Shown: in pieces, positions 36,919 to 50,650 of the stretch | Layout: each line of letters begins with the position of its first letter | Numbering within the stretch: position 1 is the first letter of the stretch | Assembly (NCBI GenBank): GCA_036873755.1 | Contig: JAVTVY010039264.1 | Coordinates: 100,035-164,034 of the forward strand | Origin: Hanleya hanleyi | Lineage: Eukaryota > Mollusca > Polyplacophora > Lepidopleurida > Hanleyidae | Direction: 5' to 3' | Length of the DNA: 64,000 nt | Notes under the pieces: model-generated | What the model was told of the DNA's origin: nothing | The model's database searches: none | The model's input: the letters and a program-made list of their open reading frames with translations, nothing else | Made by a program: the position numbers and the translations under genes

Positions 36919-37809
36919 CAACCTCTCGTCTCTTCTCCTACCACCTTTTGGGGTATCTTCTCTTTAATCAGGCATGTGAATAACTTATCAATCGCGGCTA
37001 TCTACATTTTCGTCTCAGTGAAAAGTTTATTTTTTGGAAAAGCCGGAAAATAACTGTGTTGTTTCTATATCAGATACTTCCACTAGTTATAGGCAATTGC
37101 GTAGCTTCAAGGTAATGGTGGAAGCAGATAAATTGGACAGAGTAGTAGAATAGCTGATGACGTCTGGTTGGGAAATCGGTATCGATGTCCATAAGTATAA
37201 TGTAAGTCGATAAGATCAACATGGAAAGTAATTCCCTTGGCTTCTGAACTGGACGGCAATGAATAACAGATAACTAGTCTGCATAAGACATGGAAAGGGC
37301 TGCGTATCGAACTATGCACATCATATGTTCCCACATATAAATCTAGATTGCAGCGTCATTATACGAATATATGTTCATCATATCGAACCTTTTAGCTTCA
37401 CAGCCGCCAGACATTCCAAACAAACAATATTAAATTATCCCCCCCTCGCGAGGAACGAAATTAAATTCTAATTTGCGCCAATAATAAACCACTTGTAATA
37501 GCACGGACAGATATCTTTTAGCAGGATCGTTTTTATTGATAATTCACTGATCGCCTAACTGACAACGAATCTGGACGAGGACATGACTGTGTGGAGAATC
37601 GCACGTATTTTCTTCGTTCTTGAGAGGAATTTAACAGACTTTATTTATGTCGTTAATCACTCTTTGAATTCGATTTATATTTGCTTTATTTGACGAGGAC
37701 GGCAGTATCATGCGTCATCTCCCGCCCACACCACACTATGCTCTAGCAAACTTAATCCACCAAACTAAGTCCACTACCAAACTCCGTGGGTCCGGAACGA
37801 AAACAAATT
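36919..37809. other. Unassigned DNA
   Basis: No coding sequence, array or element recognised. Confidence 0.5.
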
Positions 37810-38290
37810 AAACGCTTATAGTTTTATAGTATTAAGAGTCATTTGTAGCCTATTTGGGCATCAATGAATTCAAAATGGCGGCCATGAGCGTACCACCCAT
37901 GCAGGTTTATTTGGGATGTTCTGCAGCCTGCCGGTGGAGCGGGGTGTAAATATTTTCGTTTTCTCCGTCTCTAAAATGTCAAAGATGGCATAGCAGAACA
38001 CATAGCTATTATATTCGGTAAAGGCCATTTCCGATGCATTGCTTTTTCCAGTAAATGGATATATTATTGATGCAACTAACTTATAATAATTCGAAAATAT
38101 TTATTGTATGTTAAATAAAACAGGTTTGTGAATTTGTATGTGAAAAAAAAATCGATAAAATAAAAACAACACATTTCCGGTACCCCACATGGCAGCCATT
38201 TTGGATTCGGCCGTGAGCCTTTTTTTCGGGGGATCATAGAGATACATGCAAGGCCTAAATTTTTCTTTTCCCCCACCCCATGTCAGCTTG
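37810..38290. mobile_element. MITE family D fragments, two orientations
   Basis: A plus-oriented piece (about 37830-37895, AATTCAAAATGGCGGCCATG) is followed by a minus-oriented piece (about 38090-38245, GGCAGCCATTTTGGATTC). Both are diverged, probably remnants of two insertions. Confidence 0.5.
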
Positions 38291-39817
38291 GCTTAATGGA
38301 ACACACGCGGTGGTCTCTTCTAAGACTAAACTCGGGTTGGTTGTGCGACCAACATAAACATGTTTCTTGACGTTCAGCCGACTGTGTAGGCCTACATAGA
38401 ACAATCTCGCTTCTAGCTTATACTCCGAAATAAAAACTCGAAATGATATAAGAGCTTAAGGCGTGCCATAAATTACATCAAGTGACCATAACATACCAAA
38501 TAGGCGCTTTTATTTAATTTGATAATGTAGAATAATGGCTTATGCCGTAGAATAACGAATGTGATACGTTTTTCCGCTTCTTGAATATAATCAGCAGAAT
38601 TGATTAATGTCGCCGCGTTCAAAAAAGTAATTGGGGCCCAGTTCTCGATGAAGTAAATGTCTCAGCTGTGCAGAATGTGGGTCAGGAAGATGACTCTTCA
38701 TTGTTATTTGATCATTGATAAGACTATTTTTTGGCCGCGTCAAGCCTTAATTTTCCACGCTAGAGAATTGAATCACGTGATCAAGCCGTGTATCATTATC
38801 TGAGATATTCTATCGGTCGACGTAGATAGCAAGTCCAAACATTCGTCTTCCATACAAACTTAGACGTAAATTAACACGTAAGGAGGGCACTGAATTATTC
38901 GATCGTAATACAATAACTTTTGTATTGATTTTCCCATCGCATCAAATTATCTAATACCACAGAGGCACATGATGGTCTCCTTTTATTCATACACTACTGT
39001 ATTACATACCAGTAAACCCCGGTATTGTAACCTAAAAGCATTCGTCATGTTGCTTTCCTGTGTCCATCTCCAATAAGGTACCGATGATACCTCTGGATTC
39101 ACGCGTCAGCTCCAGCATTCAGTATCCCAAGAAAATGTAGGAAATACTCATCTGAGCAGCCGGGAACGTTCGATCAAGCCATAATCAGGCGATGTAGAAT
39201 CGGCCATACACGATTAACTCGCGAACGTTTACTACAAAAAAAGACAACCCCAAAGTTTATTCCATGCCACGAAATCTCACAGTGAAACATATTCTACAGT
39301 ACCCATTCTGTAATGGTGGTATGAGAGACGTGACGTCACATTTCCCATTTTGTACTCCAGCCGCTACCGTGAATGAACATGTATTCATTCACACGTTTAA
39401 CACATTACATACATATTGTATTTCCAATTTGCATATATAGTAGTGAATATATCATATGAATGGTTTAATGGCATAAATATATACTTGTACTTTTCTGTTT
39501 TCGAATTACGGTTATCCGAAACAATCATCCTCACATCCCTGAAAATCAACTTCCTCTGGATATTTTGCCTATTCCTGAGACAAATATGGTATAATTTGTT
39601 ACACAAAAAGTGATCAGATTTTCTGATTTTCAGAGAACACACAACAAGGGTATAAAAAGATATAGGAGAAGGGTCTTGTATTGAATCTGCATCCAAATAT
39701 TCACACAGGCCCCAACCCAACAATTTCATTTTTGTCGGTGTATTTGCTAGGTTTAGGTATTTTTAAATCTGCTATAATAAGGATGAGAGTCTCTAAAAAT
39801 AGACATATATATATATT
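38291..39817. other. Unassigned AT-rich DNA
   Basis: A 110-codon minus-strand open frame (39729-39397) has no recognisable domain. Nothing else seen. Confidence 0.5.
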
Positions 39818-39821
39818 TTAA

Positions 39822-40064
39822 CCCTCTCTGTACCGTATCGGTACTTAAGTACCGTTAGAAATATAGTGCAATGATTGCCTTCATTGGCATACAAAAATGA
39901 GGAATTTCTAGACGAATATTTTCATCATATTATATCTGGTCCGAAAGCTTGGAGTATGGTCTTTGGAACAACGTAAGTGATGATAAGTATATCTTCGCTT
40001 CATTCTTGTTCATGGCAGTGTTAATACCAGTTTGAAATTGTTAAAAATGCCGGTACAGAGAGAA
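39822..40064. mobile_element. 243-bp TTAA MITE
   Basis: The left end is CCCTCTCTGTACCG and the reverse complement of the right end is TTCTCTCTGTACCGGC. TTAA flanks both (39818-39821 and 40065-40068). Next to the left terminus is a small palindromic stretch, CGGTACTTAAGTACCG. No coding capacity. Confidence 0.75.
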
Positions 40065-40068
40065 TTAA

Positions 40069-42282
40069 ACCCCTGGATGTGTTTCGTGGCATGAATTATA
40101 CAGGTAAGTTGACTGTTTTGCTAAGTAATTGAAATCTGAACACCCCAACCTCCATGGTCGTTTCGTAGATTTTCACAACTTCCAGGTGCATATATTATCT
40201 AATTTGCGGCAAAATATCAGTAGATCAGTATCAACATTTTCAAAGAAGATACGATATACCGCTATGAGCGTTTCCTTGAAATAAATGTATAGGTCATGGG
40301 CCTTGTTTCTTAGTCACGCCCAGGAAAACATCCCCTAACCCCAATTCATATTTCTAAAAACATCACAAGAACCAAAACTGATCCCTCGATGATCTGTATC
40401 TCAGCCACGACTGTAGTGTAGCTGTTCATGTGGACATCATGAATGGCATCGGCCGGAGCGGTAGTAGATACAAAGATTTCATAGCGTTGACGTAATAGAC
40501 CTATCAAGTCATGTGATGGAAATTGATGAAGCAGGTGACCGTCAGATGGAAGAAACGGCGCAAACGTGGGAGTATTAATAGAATTCAGAACAAATATCTG
40601 TGAGACCCGACAACGACCAAGCGTTCATTTTACATGTTTACAAGTCACAAAACTACCATCACAATGACAGTATTGTCGTTATTTTGGTACTATACGGTCT
40701 TTAATAGTGTAGCACAAATTCTAGTGCAGCAAATTGATCGATCCCCAAGTGGGATACAACCACAATGATTGTGCAAGCCTGGTGGAATGTCCACCAGCTG
40801 AACCTTGCCATATACAGGCAACAATTAAACGCAACATTAAAAGAGTGGTGAAAAAAGATGCCGGAGTACTACTGAATGCATCTTTCCAGAAACATCGCAA
40901 GAACAAAAACTGATCCCTGCGATGATATGTATCTAAGCCACGTCTGGTGGCGATGAAGTTTCTTTTTGTCTTGGTTATAATCACAACAACAAAAATTAAA
41001 GATGCACGGAGGTTAGTTGATTTTACAAGACGGCGTTATGAGGATTTCCGCACTCATTTTGAGTGATAATCGAGATTTTCCGTCCAGGTGAATACTAGTT
41101 GTACAAGTTACAGGCCGGGCGATACAAATAAGGATACTCCGTCGTATCCATATTTTATGAAGGATCGTAATAATGCTAGCAAATTTATGAACAACATAAT
41201 TTTACACGTGAAAATGAGCTATGAAAGATTGTTGCTATTGCTGAATTAATGCTGCATCAGCCTTTGGATTTTACCAGAGAAGCACACGTACAATTACAAA
41301 AGACATACTCCTCCAAAAAGAAGGGAGAACTTATTTTTTCACCATTTCAAATTTCGGTAGCTTTTGGTGGATAGTTTTTAGTTTTGACCCGCTTTGAATT
41401 CCCTTCCATCGAAGATAATGACGCCTTAGGAATTACGCCCACTGTGATAACCATGGATAAAACGTCCGCCAGAAGTCTCTGGTCCACTTGCGGGAACGTC
41501 ATAATTCAATTGGGCGCGATGCACCTTAACGAAATTAGTTACGAACTGTAGCGTCACAGATCTTGCACAGTGTGTCATATTTATCATAAAATGTGGGAAA
41601 CCTTGAGCGGAGGCGGTTGGTGTAATAGCTTTGTCAAATCAGTTCATGCAAAAAATGTTTTGGGACATATTGAAATCGTCACATTATTTTCAGGATCAAG
41701 CAAGTGATACTATCCAACATATGGATATGTTATATTTAGACCATCCCGGTATATTATTACTGTCAACGAAGGAATGGTTTGACAATGTCGAAATGGTAAT
41801 AATCCCTCTCATCAATTATAGATTCTTAATGTAATTATAGCCAAAAGACATCCAAATGATCTTTCAGGAGTATATGTCTAAATTTAAAGTAAAGTCACCG
41901 TTCAAGTATGGGTACCAATCGGGAGTTTCAAAGTGCAGTGGGGTATAAAAGGTGGATATAAATCTGTCATGGAGTCACCTTGTGTTCAAAGATTTCAATA
42001 TCATTTCGTTCATTTTTCCTATACCAATCGAAACGATTTGTCAAGCAAAGTAATGATGAAAAACGCGTTTAGTTTGACCTTGAATCTGTGCAGCGTACCA
42101 ACACTCAAACACATTTTTTAAACGAATTGTTTTTCCAGAAACGAAACGCTGAAAGAAACGAAATCAAATGGGTTGTTTTTATCAACGAAACGATCATGCG
42201 CAATTGAGTTTAGTCTCTTCCCACCTCTCCCACACCAAGAAGCAATTTGTGTCGAAATAATATTTGAGAACGATTTTTTTTA
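40069..42282. other. Unassigned DNA
   Basis: No gene or element recognised. Open frames here are under 90 codons and show no domain. Confidence 0.5.
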
Positions 42283-42375
42283 CGCGTCAGCGGGAATCAA
42301 ATCCTGGACATTACCCTTCAAATCTGTGGAATTGTTCTTACCAACTGAGCCATGCCGGCCCACAGCCGGTGTTCC
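42283..42375 (-). repeat. tRNA-derived SINE head or decayed tRNA-like sequence
   Basis: The minus strand reads CCGGCATGGCTCAGTTGGTA (an A-box-like D-arm region) and, about 40 bases on, CAGGATTTGATTCCCGC (a B-box-like T-arm region). The spacing is right for an internal Pol III promoter, but no good acceptor stem pairs, so it is not a functional tRNA. Confidence 0.55.
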
Positions 42376-43384
42376 AGTGTGCGCTGCTAGCATCATCATA
42401 GCCTCATGATATAGAGATGTGAGTGGATTTGTCAATCCCCTCCCTCTCCTCCCCTCCCCACTCACCCCACCCATCTAGATTTTTTTCTTTCTCGTAATCC
42501 GTTGATGCCGAGTAAAAACGGAAGGTTTGTCATCTCTAGTTTGATTGTTTAGAAATCTTAACGAAAATATACTCCGCTAAACTCACAAATGCTTTGCATG
42601 GGATCTAAACATTTTAGGAACATTTGAACTAGGAACCTGTTTTGCCCGTTTAGTTTAACAATGTATCTAAATGCGTTCCTAATGTAGGAGATGGTTCAAA
42701 CTTCCCCAGGAGATACAGAATGCTAACAAGTCTTTACGTCCACATCCGTTGGGATACCTTGATCTATTTCGTCTATTCCAAATTCATAATCGCAAACTTA
42801 TTTCATTCTCTTATTTCTCGAATCTATCACTGCTTAGAGCAGAGCCTGAAAAAAAAAAATACACAAATCACTTTTTCACGGACCTAGCTCTGTTCACCGC
42901 GGATTGTTCCGAATATCTCTGTTCTTTAGTATCTAAGCAGTTACAAGTTGATACGACTTCAAGGATGAATCATTGCCTGTCTTTTACATACAAGTGGTTC
43001 AATGGGCATGCACAAATTGACGTATCCCCAGGCGGCACTTACATCACAGTATATACCCACGAGGAATCAACGGTGAAACCGTTGAAACAATTCAATTATG
43101 ATGTCTGTGATCTATATCGTTTCTAGACATCGCTATTTGTCAATGTCGACATTAATTCCTGCTGGGAAAAGAACGTGCACATAGCCTTGGGTTGTTCACT
43201 TTGCGATGTGAAGTCAATAACGACGAAATATCGCATCATACATATAGAAAAAAGACAAATAACTTCAAGAGACTTCAAGGTTCAAAGTCGAGAGAATAAA
43301 ATTGTCAGTTTCATCTATAGTTATGCAGGATGTGCTCAAGATCGCACCGTGCTATCCAATGTGGGTGCTGGGGCACATAAAGAA
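42376..43384. other. Unassigned DNA
   Basis: Contains a 125-codon plus-strand open frame (42749-43126) with no recognisable domain or splice context. I do not call it a gene. Confidence 0.4.
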
Positions 43385-43387
43385 TGC

Positions 43388-43515
43388 AAAGTGAGTGAGT
43401 AGGATTTAACGTCGTTTTCAACATTTTGTCGGTGCCGTATACATGTGCCAGAACACGATAGTGTCCACAGTTCCTATTATCCCGATCACCCCAGCCAGTA
43501 CAGCACCCGGTCACC
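43388..43515. repeat. SINE-like remnant
   Basis: GTGAGTGAGTAGGATTTAAC followed by GTCGTTTTCAACATTTTGTC resembles the reverse-oriented start of gastropod SINE tails, then a CCCAGCCAGTACAGCACCCGG segment. Diverged. Confidence 0.4.
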
Positions 43516-43612
43516 CATCGAAGAATGCAACCTACTACAGGTCTGCATAAGACAATTTATGTAATAATTGATATGGAGAATAATTTTAGCTATGATGAAG
43601 CAATGCTGGTAG

Positions 43613-44170
43613 CATATCTATCTGGCCTGGGGGACCATTTTGTCGTCATACCCCACCCACCCACCACCCCCCTATCAAACTTTTCACCGCACCTCTGGAA
43701 CAAAGAGAACAAGAGGGCTGAACTATCTGACATCTAACCTTTCCGAAAATCTTATTGGCGTAATCCTAGGTGTACACGATCAAGGAAAAGTTCAAAATGA
43801 CGGCAACAAGCTGTCTTCCGGAAGTCGTATTTTCTGTGTTTTCTTTCGAATTTTTCTTGCGTAAAATGTCATGAAAGTCCTTTATTTTGGCAAATCTGTT
43901 TTCTATCGCACTAATTAGTGTTTGAGAGGAACTACAGAAAATAAAAATTTCGGAAAATTGGTCAACAGAATAGGTGAAAAAAGATACCCGAGAGGATAAC
44001 GTCACTGTGACGTCATCATGGTGGCCATGTTGATTTTTTTTACATTTTCTTGTAGAGCTTGACCCAACGATATAGTATGAAACGTTTCATCCCTCTATCC
44101 TAAGGGTTAATGAAAATAAATATGGAGGGTCGAAATGCCCGCCTCCCGCAGGCTGAGACGGATCCTTATC
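43613..44170 (+). mobile_element. MITE family D, diverged plus copy
   Basis: It begins near TATCTATCTGGCCTGGGG and ends near CGCAGGCTGAGACGGATC. In between it follows the 11328-11873 copy, including GTCACTGTGACGTCATCATG and the TAGAGCTTGACCCAA segment. Confidence 0.6.
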
Positions 44171-47100
44171 TGTAATGACGACAATTGGCCAGAACGTCTC
44201 CTCGAAGCACATTGCATCTTGTGATTCAAACATTTTCCCTTTTTGATACCGCTCATGATGTTTGCAATTCCACTAGAATGTTGCCTGTAACAACCGACCC
44301 ATGGATTGAGTTGGCTTCATCCACAAATAAAATCGATGTCAAATGTGTGATGTTAAAGTTGTAACATGTTTGACGTTGGATTTTTTCGAATATGGCATCA
44401 TTTTGATTTGACTGACTGCACTTGTTATACAGAAAAGTAGGTGAAAAGGGCGGTCTTTGAGATACTAAATAATCAAGCTCAGAGTAATATCAAAAGCATC
44501 AGTGAAAACTGAATGTTTTCATACCAAACATTTTCTAGACAAAGAAATCACAAATCAGTTAACCAGAATACGGTATATTTCACGTTAGCACAAAAGGTGC
44601 CTTGGCCACGGTGAACAGGATCGTGTACTATTTTCGCCCCAATATATTGCTTGTTGATTCCTTCTGTGTCAGTGCCAGATAAAATGATGTCAAGAAGCTG
44701 GGCGCTATTAAAGTGATTGCATGTTTGGTAGAAGGCCCGCGAGTAATCAGCCATATAGATGGGGAAAAAACCTCTTTTGAACCATGCCCGGTTGGAACAC
44801 TTGAAAGAAGGATTTTCTGTCCCCTTTCATGGTTCGAAGAATAGGACCCCAGCGCTTTGTCCTGGAGTGGTCTTGGTAGAAATTGAACACGTCCCGTGCT
44901 TCCTATTAACACTCTGCATCCCGCTGGATATCCTTTTCTGAGCTCCAGTGTTGCTTGTTATAGAGATGCGGGTTCACCGGCATTTCTGATTTGAAGAGCT
45001 GGGTTATAATGTAGATCGACCGGTGTGAGCCCTGGGTGAAATAGGGCTCTAGACAAGAACAAGACAAATGTCTCCTACTTCCGCACGGACCATCCGCTTT
45101 ATCTTGTACGTAGACCATCGAGAAAGCCGTAAAATCCAGATTATAGAAGCGATAAAGTGTCCGGGAATCTTATCCACTCGCTGTTATACTCTCATCCAAC
45201 AAATTTCCCTAAATTGGATCGGTCTTTGTGGTTAACTTGCAGAAAACTACAGATTTCGTGCCAGATTTTCGAATTGATCGATTCACTGCGGTAATTTTCT
45301 TCAATACGCGTATCAGGTATCTTACATTCTAACTAAACAGGATTTTCCCACTTTTCCCAAAATGCATGCATGACCTTTAGGATTTTTGTTTCCGAATACA
45401 TATTTGGCTTAATTTCTTTGCTGCTGTTTGCCATAAAGTTAGTGCTGGTTGTAGGAAGAAGGTGGCGGTAGTTCATTAGAACCCACGTACCAAGTTGAGT
45501 ATAGATACCAACAGATTGTCCAAGCCTCCTGATTTAATGCCAAGTGCCAATTTGTCATTATCAGTTCGAAGGGATCATCTGCTTGACCATTACTGCCAGC
45601 GAAACACCATGAAGTGTACTGGGAGCGTAAGGGTCTCATATATCATATGTCACTTTAGTCAAATGTTACATGCCATTATCAGTTGATAATTTTAACTATA
45701 GCGAGCCAAAGTATCGCGGAATGAATACACCTTTTATTGGAGCGAGTGACGGCAAAGTACCTGTGGCGATTTATATTGCTTCATAGAGATACGGCATCTA
45801 TTATTCAGTTAGGGGAATATTAAGAGACTCAGGGAAAGGATCAGAGAAGTTATTATTACCGTCCTCTCATATTTTTGCTAATACAGAGTTGCCAGATCAG
45901 CACATAGAGGTGATAGATCTGTATTTAACTAATAGGGTTGTGAGGGTAATGAATTGATGCCCATTGGAGCTCCGTGAGTTGACCGATGCTTTATTAATAG
46001 GCTAATCGATTTCTCCATATTCATTAAGGAACCGCATGACAAGGAGAATGCATATGGTGCGTTTGTATTTTGAGCTAACGCCTTTCATTCTTTGAATGTA
46101 TACATTTATTTTTCGGGTTACCTGCTTTTCGCACCTGTTCAACACATATTGCGTGTGAATCACAAACATTTCTCGAAAGAGCACGATTTCACTCGCCTTT
46201 GAACAGATTGCTGAACAATTCAGCGAAAACCATTCATTGACGTGATAGACAAAGTGTGTGATAAATTCCGTGCGGAGCATTTGTGAGTTAGCTGCGGTAT
46301 ACGTGCGGAATGAATATATACACCTTTATCCCGCTTCATACAAAATCGTTTGTTTCATTGGAACACAATGGTCACCCCATATAATTCCGTATCCTGCCAG
46401 CCGAGCTCGTATACCTCTAGGTACTAGGTTATCTCCCTTTACTCTTCGCATACAGGTTACAGTGAAATGGTCCGATATATTCCATGGAAAACTCGTGAGA
46501 CGCTATCGTGAAGTATTATTGTAAGGAAGACATGTAGTGTAATTATAAGTTACACTTGACCTGTGTGAACACGTCCCAATCCTTCGTAATCGTGCGTCTT
46601 TGACACATGCCGTACAAGTTCGATTCCCTTGCGATGTTCCTTCTGTTAACATGAACAACGATAGGATTCACCTTACCCTCTTCCTCCAACTATCTCCACC
46701 TATAATTTATAGCGTTTCTGGGTAAAGTCTGTAGTATTCTTGACTAGAGAAACTGTGAATATATTGACACTGACTATATGTCAGCGGTGTCGTAATAACA
46801 AGGGAAAATTTAAGCGATAACATGGATGAAGGTGGCAAAATAGAACGGTGTAATCTGATAAGAAATCAAATGTTCTCACAGGTTGATAATCTGATAGCCA
46901 ACAAGGACAAAATATACTCAAGTTTTGAGATGGTGATAGCAGTGGGTCTCTTCTTATATGAAGTGACTAATGACTGCCCCACGTGACCTGTTGTAGTGCT
47001 AGAATGTCGAGGAAGTGATGAATACACTTTCCCGTTGTCATAATTTGGAAACTAGTACGGTACATTAAGTTTACAAACGAAGAGGAAGGAACACTGGACA

Positions 47101-48820
47101 AAACTCAGTAAATTCTCACCAATTCATCTCCCCAAGCAGAAGTGTTCCAGTTTCTTTGGCACTGCACTGTAACTCAAAACATGCGTGTTACACATATTTC
47201 TGGGATGTGCAAATTGTCACAGTATCACCTGGAATCCTTGGAGTTTGTGGTGATAGCAATGTGTACGCTGTTAGTCTAATGAGAACTAATTTTCGCTGAT
47301 AAACACACAATTCCTAAACTAACTATCACATATACAAAAGGCATTTGTGACACACAATTGTACGAATGGAGTGTTTATTGCTGCCTTAAAGTCGATCTCA
47401 GAACCCTAATTTTGATCCACAAAGGCCTGATGCACTTCAGATGTAAATTTCGCTTTCGTGCCATGCTCTCAATTGGCTCAAGCTGGTCATAAACAAGGTA
47501 AACTTGGTTAAAGACACATAACCTTTCGCCAGCCGTTAATAGGGACGCCTATCCCAAGATAAGCCGTCTCCAAACAAGTGATCAACTGACGTAGGACTGG
47601 TCATCTTCTTGTAATCCCTGTCAGGTCGGACAGGATAATTGATGGACAGATGTTAGGGCCATACAACTAGATTACTTGGAGCTGATAAATGTGATAGTTT
47701 GGTGAAGAATTCGCTGAGAATCCCAATGGCCCGCTGGGACATTGACGGGTCACCAGCGGGTCGGTAATAACCCGATGGACAAGATTACCCTATCGTTACA
47801 CCTTTATTAACAGGTCTTATTTGTCATGATTTTGAGCACCGTCAGCTGGGGATCAGCATGCGATGGTAATATTTACAGCTTCAGAACGACCGAGGAAATG
47901 AAATGATTCTGAAGGAAATGATGGGTTTCGGCAACGATGTAACTTAACCCCTCACTACGCCCAGTCAGGACTTATATGGCTGCGCTGTTCGGATCCGCAG
48001 CATATTCTTTTCCATTTCATTATTGGACAGACATAAGACTATTGCCCGTTGTACGTAAAACACTTTCTGTCCCTTTAATCGAAAGGCCTTTATCGGATAC
48101 ATAGCACGACTAATGCCAAATCCAAAACAAACATAATATAAAGCAATTCAGGTGTACACAAGCTGAAGAAAGAAGATATCAAGAGATCTTTCTCCCCAGA
48201 AAGAAGAGGTCAATTGTTTTCTAAGATGCTGAGAAGACACCGTGATGTTCATATTCCGAAATCCTTATCACTGATAAGTACAAAAATTGAATGTTTATCA
48301 GCTAAATCTTGCGAAACTTTTATGCTATGTTTGATGTGCATCGTGCATCTCCTTGGCATACTTTAATACACAACAACATAAAATGAACTGAACTTGGTCA
48401 GAAAGAAGCTTGGTTATCGAATGCATTATCATAGTATTATATTGTAAGTAAGAACCAGGGGTATAATAGAACTGACAACCCCTCATTGGCTTTATTTTTT
48501 TTTTTTTTTTAAATCGAAAAAATATGTATTGTACGTCGATATCCGGACTATTAAATATGGATAGCCATATAGATCGGAGACAATTGTACTGAACTGAAAC
48601 AGACAATATGGCGTACATTTCATGCTTCTACAAAAAAAATCCTTCAGTGTACAAATCTTGGTTTAGTGTAATAAAGAGTCTGGTTCAGTGTACAAAAGCT
48701 CAGTTTCTTGCACAAAAGATTTGGATTAGGCTAGGATCTTGCACAAAAAGGCTTGGTCCAGTATATGCTAATTTAGCCAGATACTGATGAATCGAAGTCG
48801 CTTGACCGTAAAGGTTAAAT
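44171..48820. other. Unassigned, mainly single-copy DNA
   Basis: No supported gene. The minus strand of 44.55-45.12 kb has overlapping open frames in all three phases but is broken by stops and has no recognisable domain. A poly-T run of about 16 lies near 48496. This could be intergenic DNA or a long intron upstream of the TRPC-like exons. Confidence 0.45.
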
Positions 48821-48825
48821 CTAGT

Positions 48826-48864
<39 letters not shown>
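48826..48864. repeat. (CT)n microsatellite
   Basis: About 19 CT dinucleotides. The sequence on both sides is similar (CTTGACCGTAA before and after), so the tract sits between two short direct repeats. Confidence 0.95.
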
Positions 48865-48866
<2 letters not shown>

Positions 48867-50049
48867 ACCGTAAGATAGGACAATGAGCTAGGAATGATGC
48901 TTGCGGCCATTTACGATCTCTGAATATGTGTATGGCGAGAAGATTAGAAGCTGAAAGCAGAGCTAATAAAAAAACTTCAATATGGGTTTACCTAAATGAA
49001 AACTAGCACTATAGTTTCAATAATACATTCCAAGGTCTGTATGTGCTGCGCTTTTAGCATATCATATATCGATACGATATCGATAAACGTGGTTATGTTC
49101 CTCAATATTTGGCTGTCACCCGCGGCGAGTAACAGGTCAGGCATATGACCTACATGCCATAGCAAATTAGTAGCGCCCAAGTTGCGAGACATTTGATTGA
49201 CACCTTCGTTCATTTCCATAGCCATAGCTCATTTTGCTTTTGACACGAGTCGGTTAATCAACGTTTCTCATATGCAGAGAAGTAAGTTAATATATATATA
49301 GGATACTTTATGTTGATATAATCAAGATTTTATTTCTCCCCATAATCTCTCCTCTAAGTCATTATCGATTCAATGTTACTATATTACTCCCAGACTGTTG
49401 ACTCGGCCGTATCCCTAGCATTGTCGCCGAAATAACAGGGAGGACCCCAGGAACAATATTGCCAGCCCATCCTATATGTCCAATCACAGTTACTGTATTA
49501 TCCAGCCTATTGGCAGGTTAACTCTCTGTTTTGCTCAGGCAGCCGCCATACTTCGTTACGTCATTGTTGTGGGTTGCCCATCAGAGATAAAAACGGCGCT
49601 GTCATTGGCTGCTATGAACTAGGTCACATGACTCTTCGCACTCATGAAAAACGTATGATATACCACGAATACGTTTTTTATTTACTCAACCGGAGGCGTT
49701 CCAGTAGCACGTCCTTGCTGGTGCGCAAATGTATCCGTAGGTGCGTTGAAAGAAGGGTGATCGTATGATATGAGCAATATCACAGGCTTCAAGAAAGAGT
49801 TTCGAGAAGGATATGGGGTACTTTTCCTATGATGAATATACTATGATGAATATCAGATAACCTTCCATGATAGCAAACAAAGATGGTAAACTCCAAATCT
49901 TTGTTGCCATGTTTAGGAAAGCGTATGTTAATCTGGGACAAAATACTAATGTGACTCACGGGTGTTGGAATAAACTGGTACAAAATAGAGTGAGATATAT
50001 GTTTAACTCCTAGAACCATTTGGTGGTTGTAGGGGTGAGATTCCGAAAG
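48865..50049. other. Unassigned DNA
   Basis: No gene seen. A short stretch at 49500-49630 contains CCAAT-like, ATTGGC and TACGTCA sites, which could be a promoter remnant of an unidentified element. Confidence 0.4.
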
Positions 50050-50150
50050 ATGGTTTCGCTATACACAAGCCCATGCTTTATAGATTGAGGGTTATGTACA
50101 GAGACCCCATATTTCGTCATCCTTCCCGAAAACCACCTCCCACCCCCGAA
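50050..50150. repeat. Dispersed repeat pair, copy 1
   Basis: Matches 55262-55340 around GAGACCCCATATTTCG with similar flanks (GGGTTATGTACA here, GGGTTATATATA there). Family unknown. Confidence 0.55.
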
Positions 50151-50424
50151 GCTCAGGACAGAAATGTTGACTTTGAACACGTTAATAGTCAGCTTGTGCA
50201 TAAATAAATTTTGTTAAGAATGAGTGTGAATAACGACAGCGCTGTATTATCCAACTATTCGATTCAAGTATCAATATTCTTTATCCAAACGAATCTTCAG
50301 CTCACAAATGACACAGAGGTATTACACTATATGTGTAAGTCAAAATGATTGAACGTTAAAACTATAGGCATAATTCCAATCAATGTCAATTTTCCCCCAA
50401 TAGCCTGTTTTCATTGCAGCCATG

Positions 50425-50650
50425 GCGTGTGGTCGTGTGGTCATTCCATTCAAGATGCCCATATGAACATCTACAATATAAGCGTGGCTGGCATACAAAA
50501 TTATCACAGGGATTATTTTTGGTTCTTGTGATGTTTTAGAAATATTCAGTCCGAGCATTTGCCTGCGGGGTCATATGACCTTTTGTCAGTATGCCGGCAC
50601 ATTTTGTCATCAGCCTTGTTAAGTTGTGTTTAATTAATTTGATGTGTCTC
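50425..50650 (+). repeat. SINE-like dispersed repeat, copy 3
   Basis: Same family as 4108-4320: landmarks ATATGAACATCTACAATATA, TTTTTGGTTCTTGTGATGTT and GTCAGTATGCCGGCA. Diverged. Confidence 0.5.

Noticed and set aside
42749..43126. A 125-codon plus-strand open frame
   Set aside because: It has no similarity that I recognise, no repeat copies and no supporting splice or promoter context.
44548..45118. Minus-strand region open in overlapping frames that looked coding
   Set aside because: Stops interrupt each frame, no domain is recognisable and no splice pattern joins the pieces.
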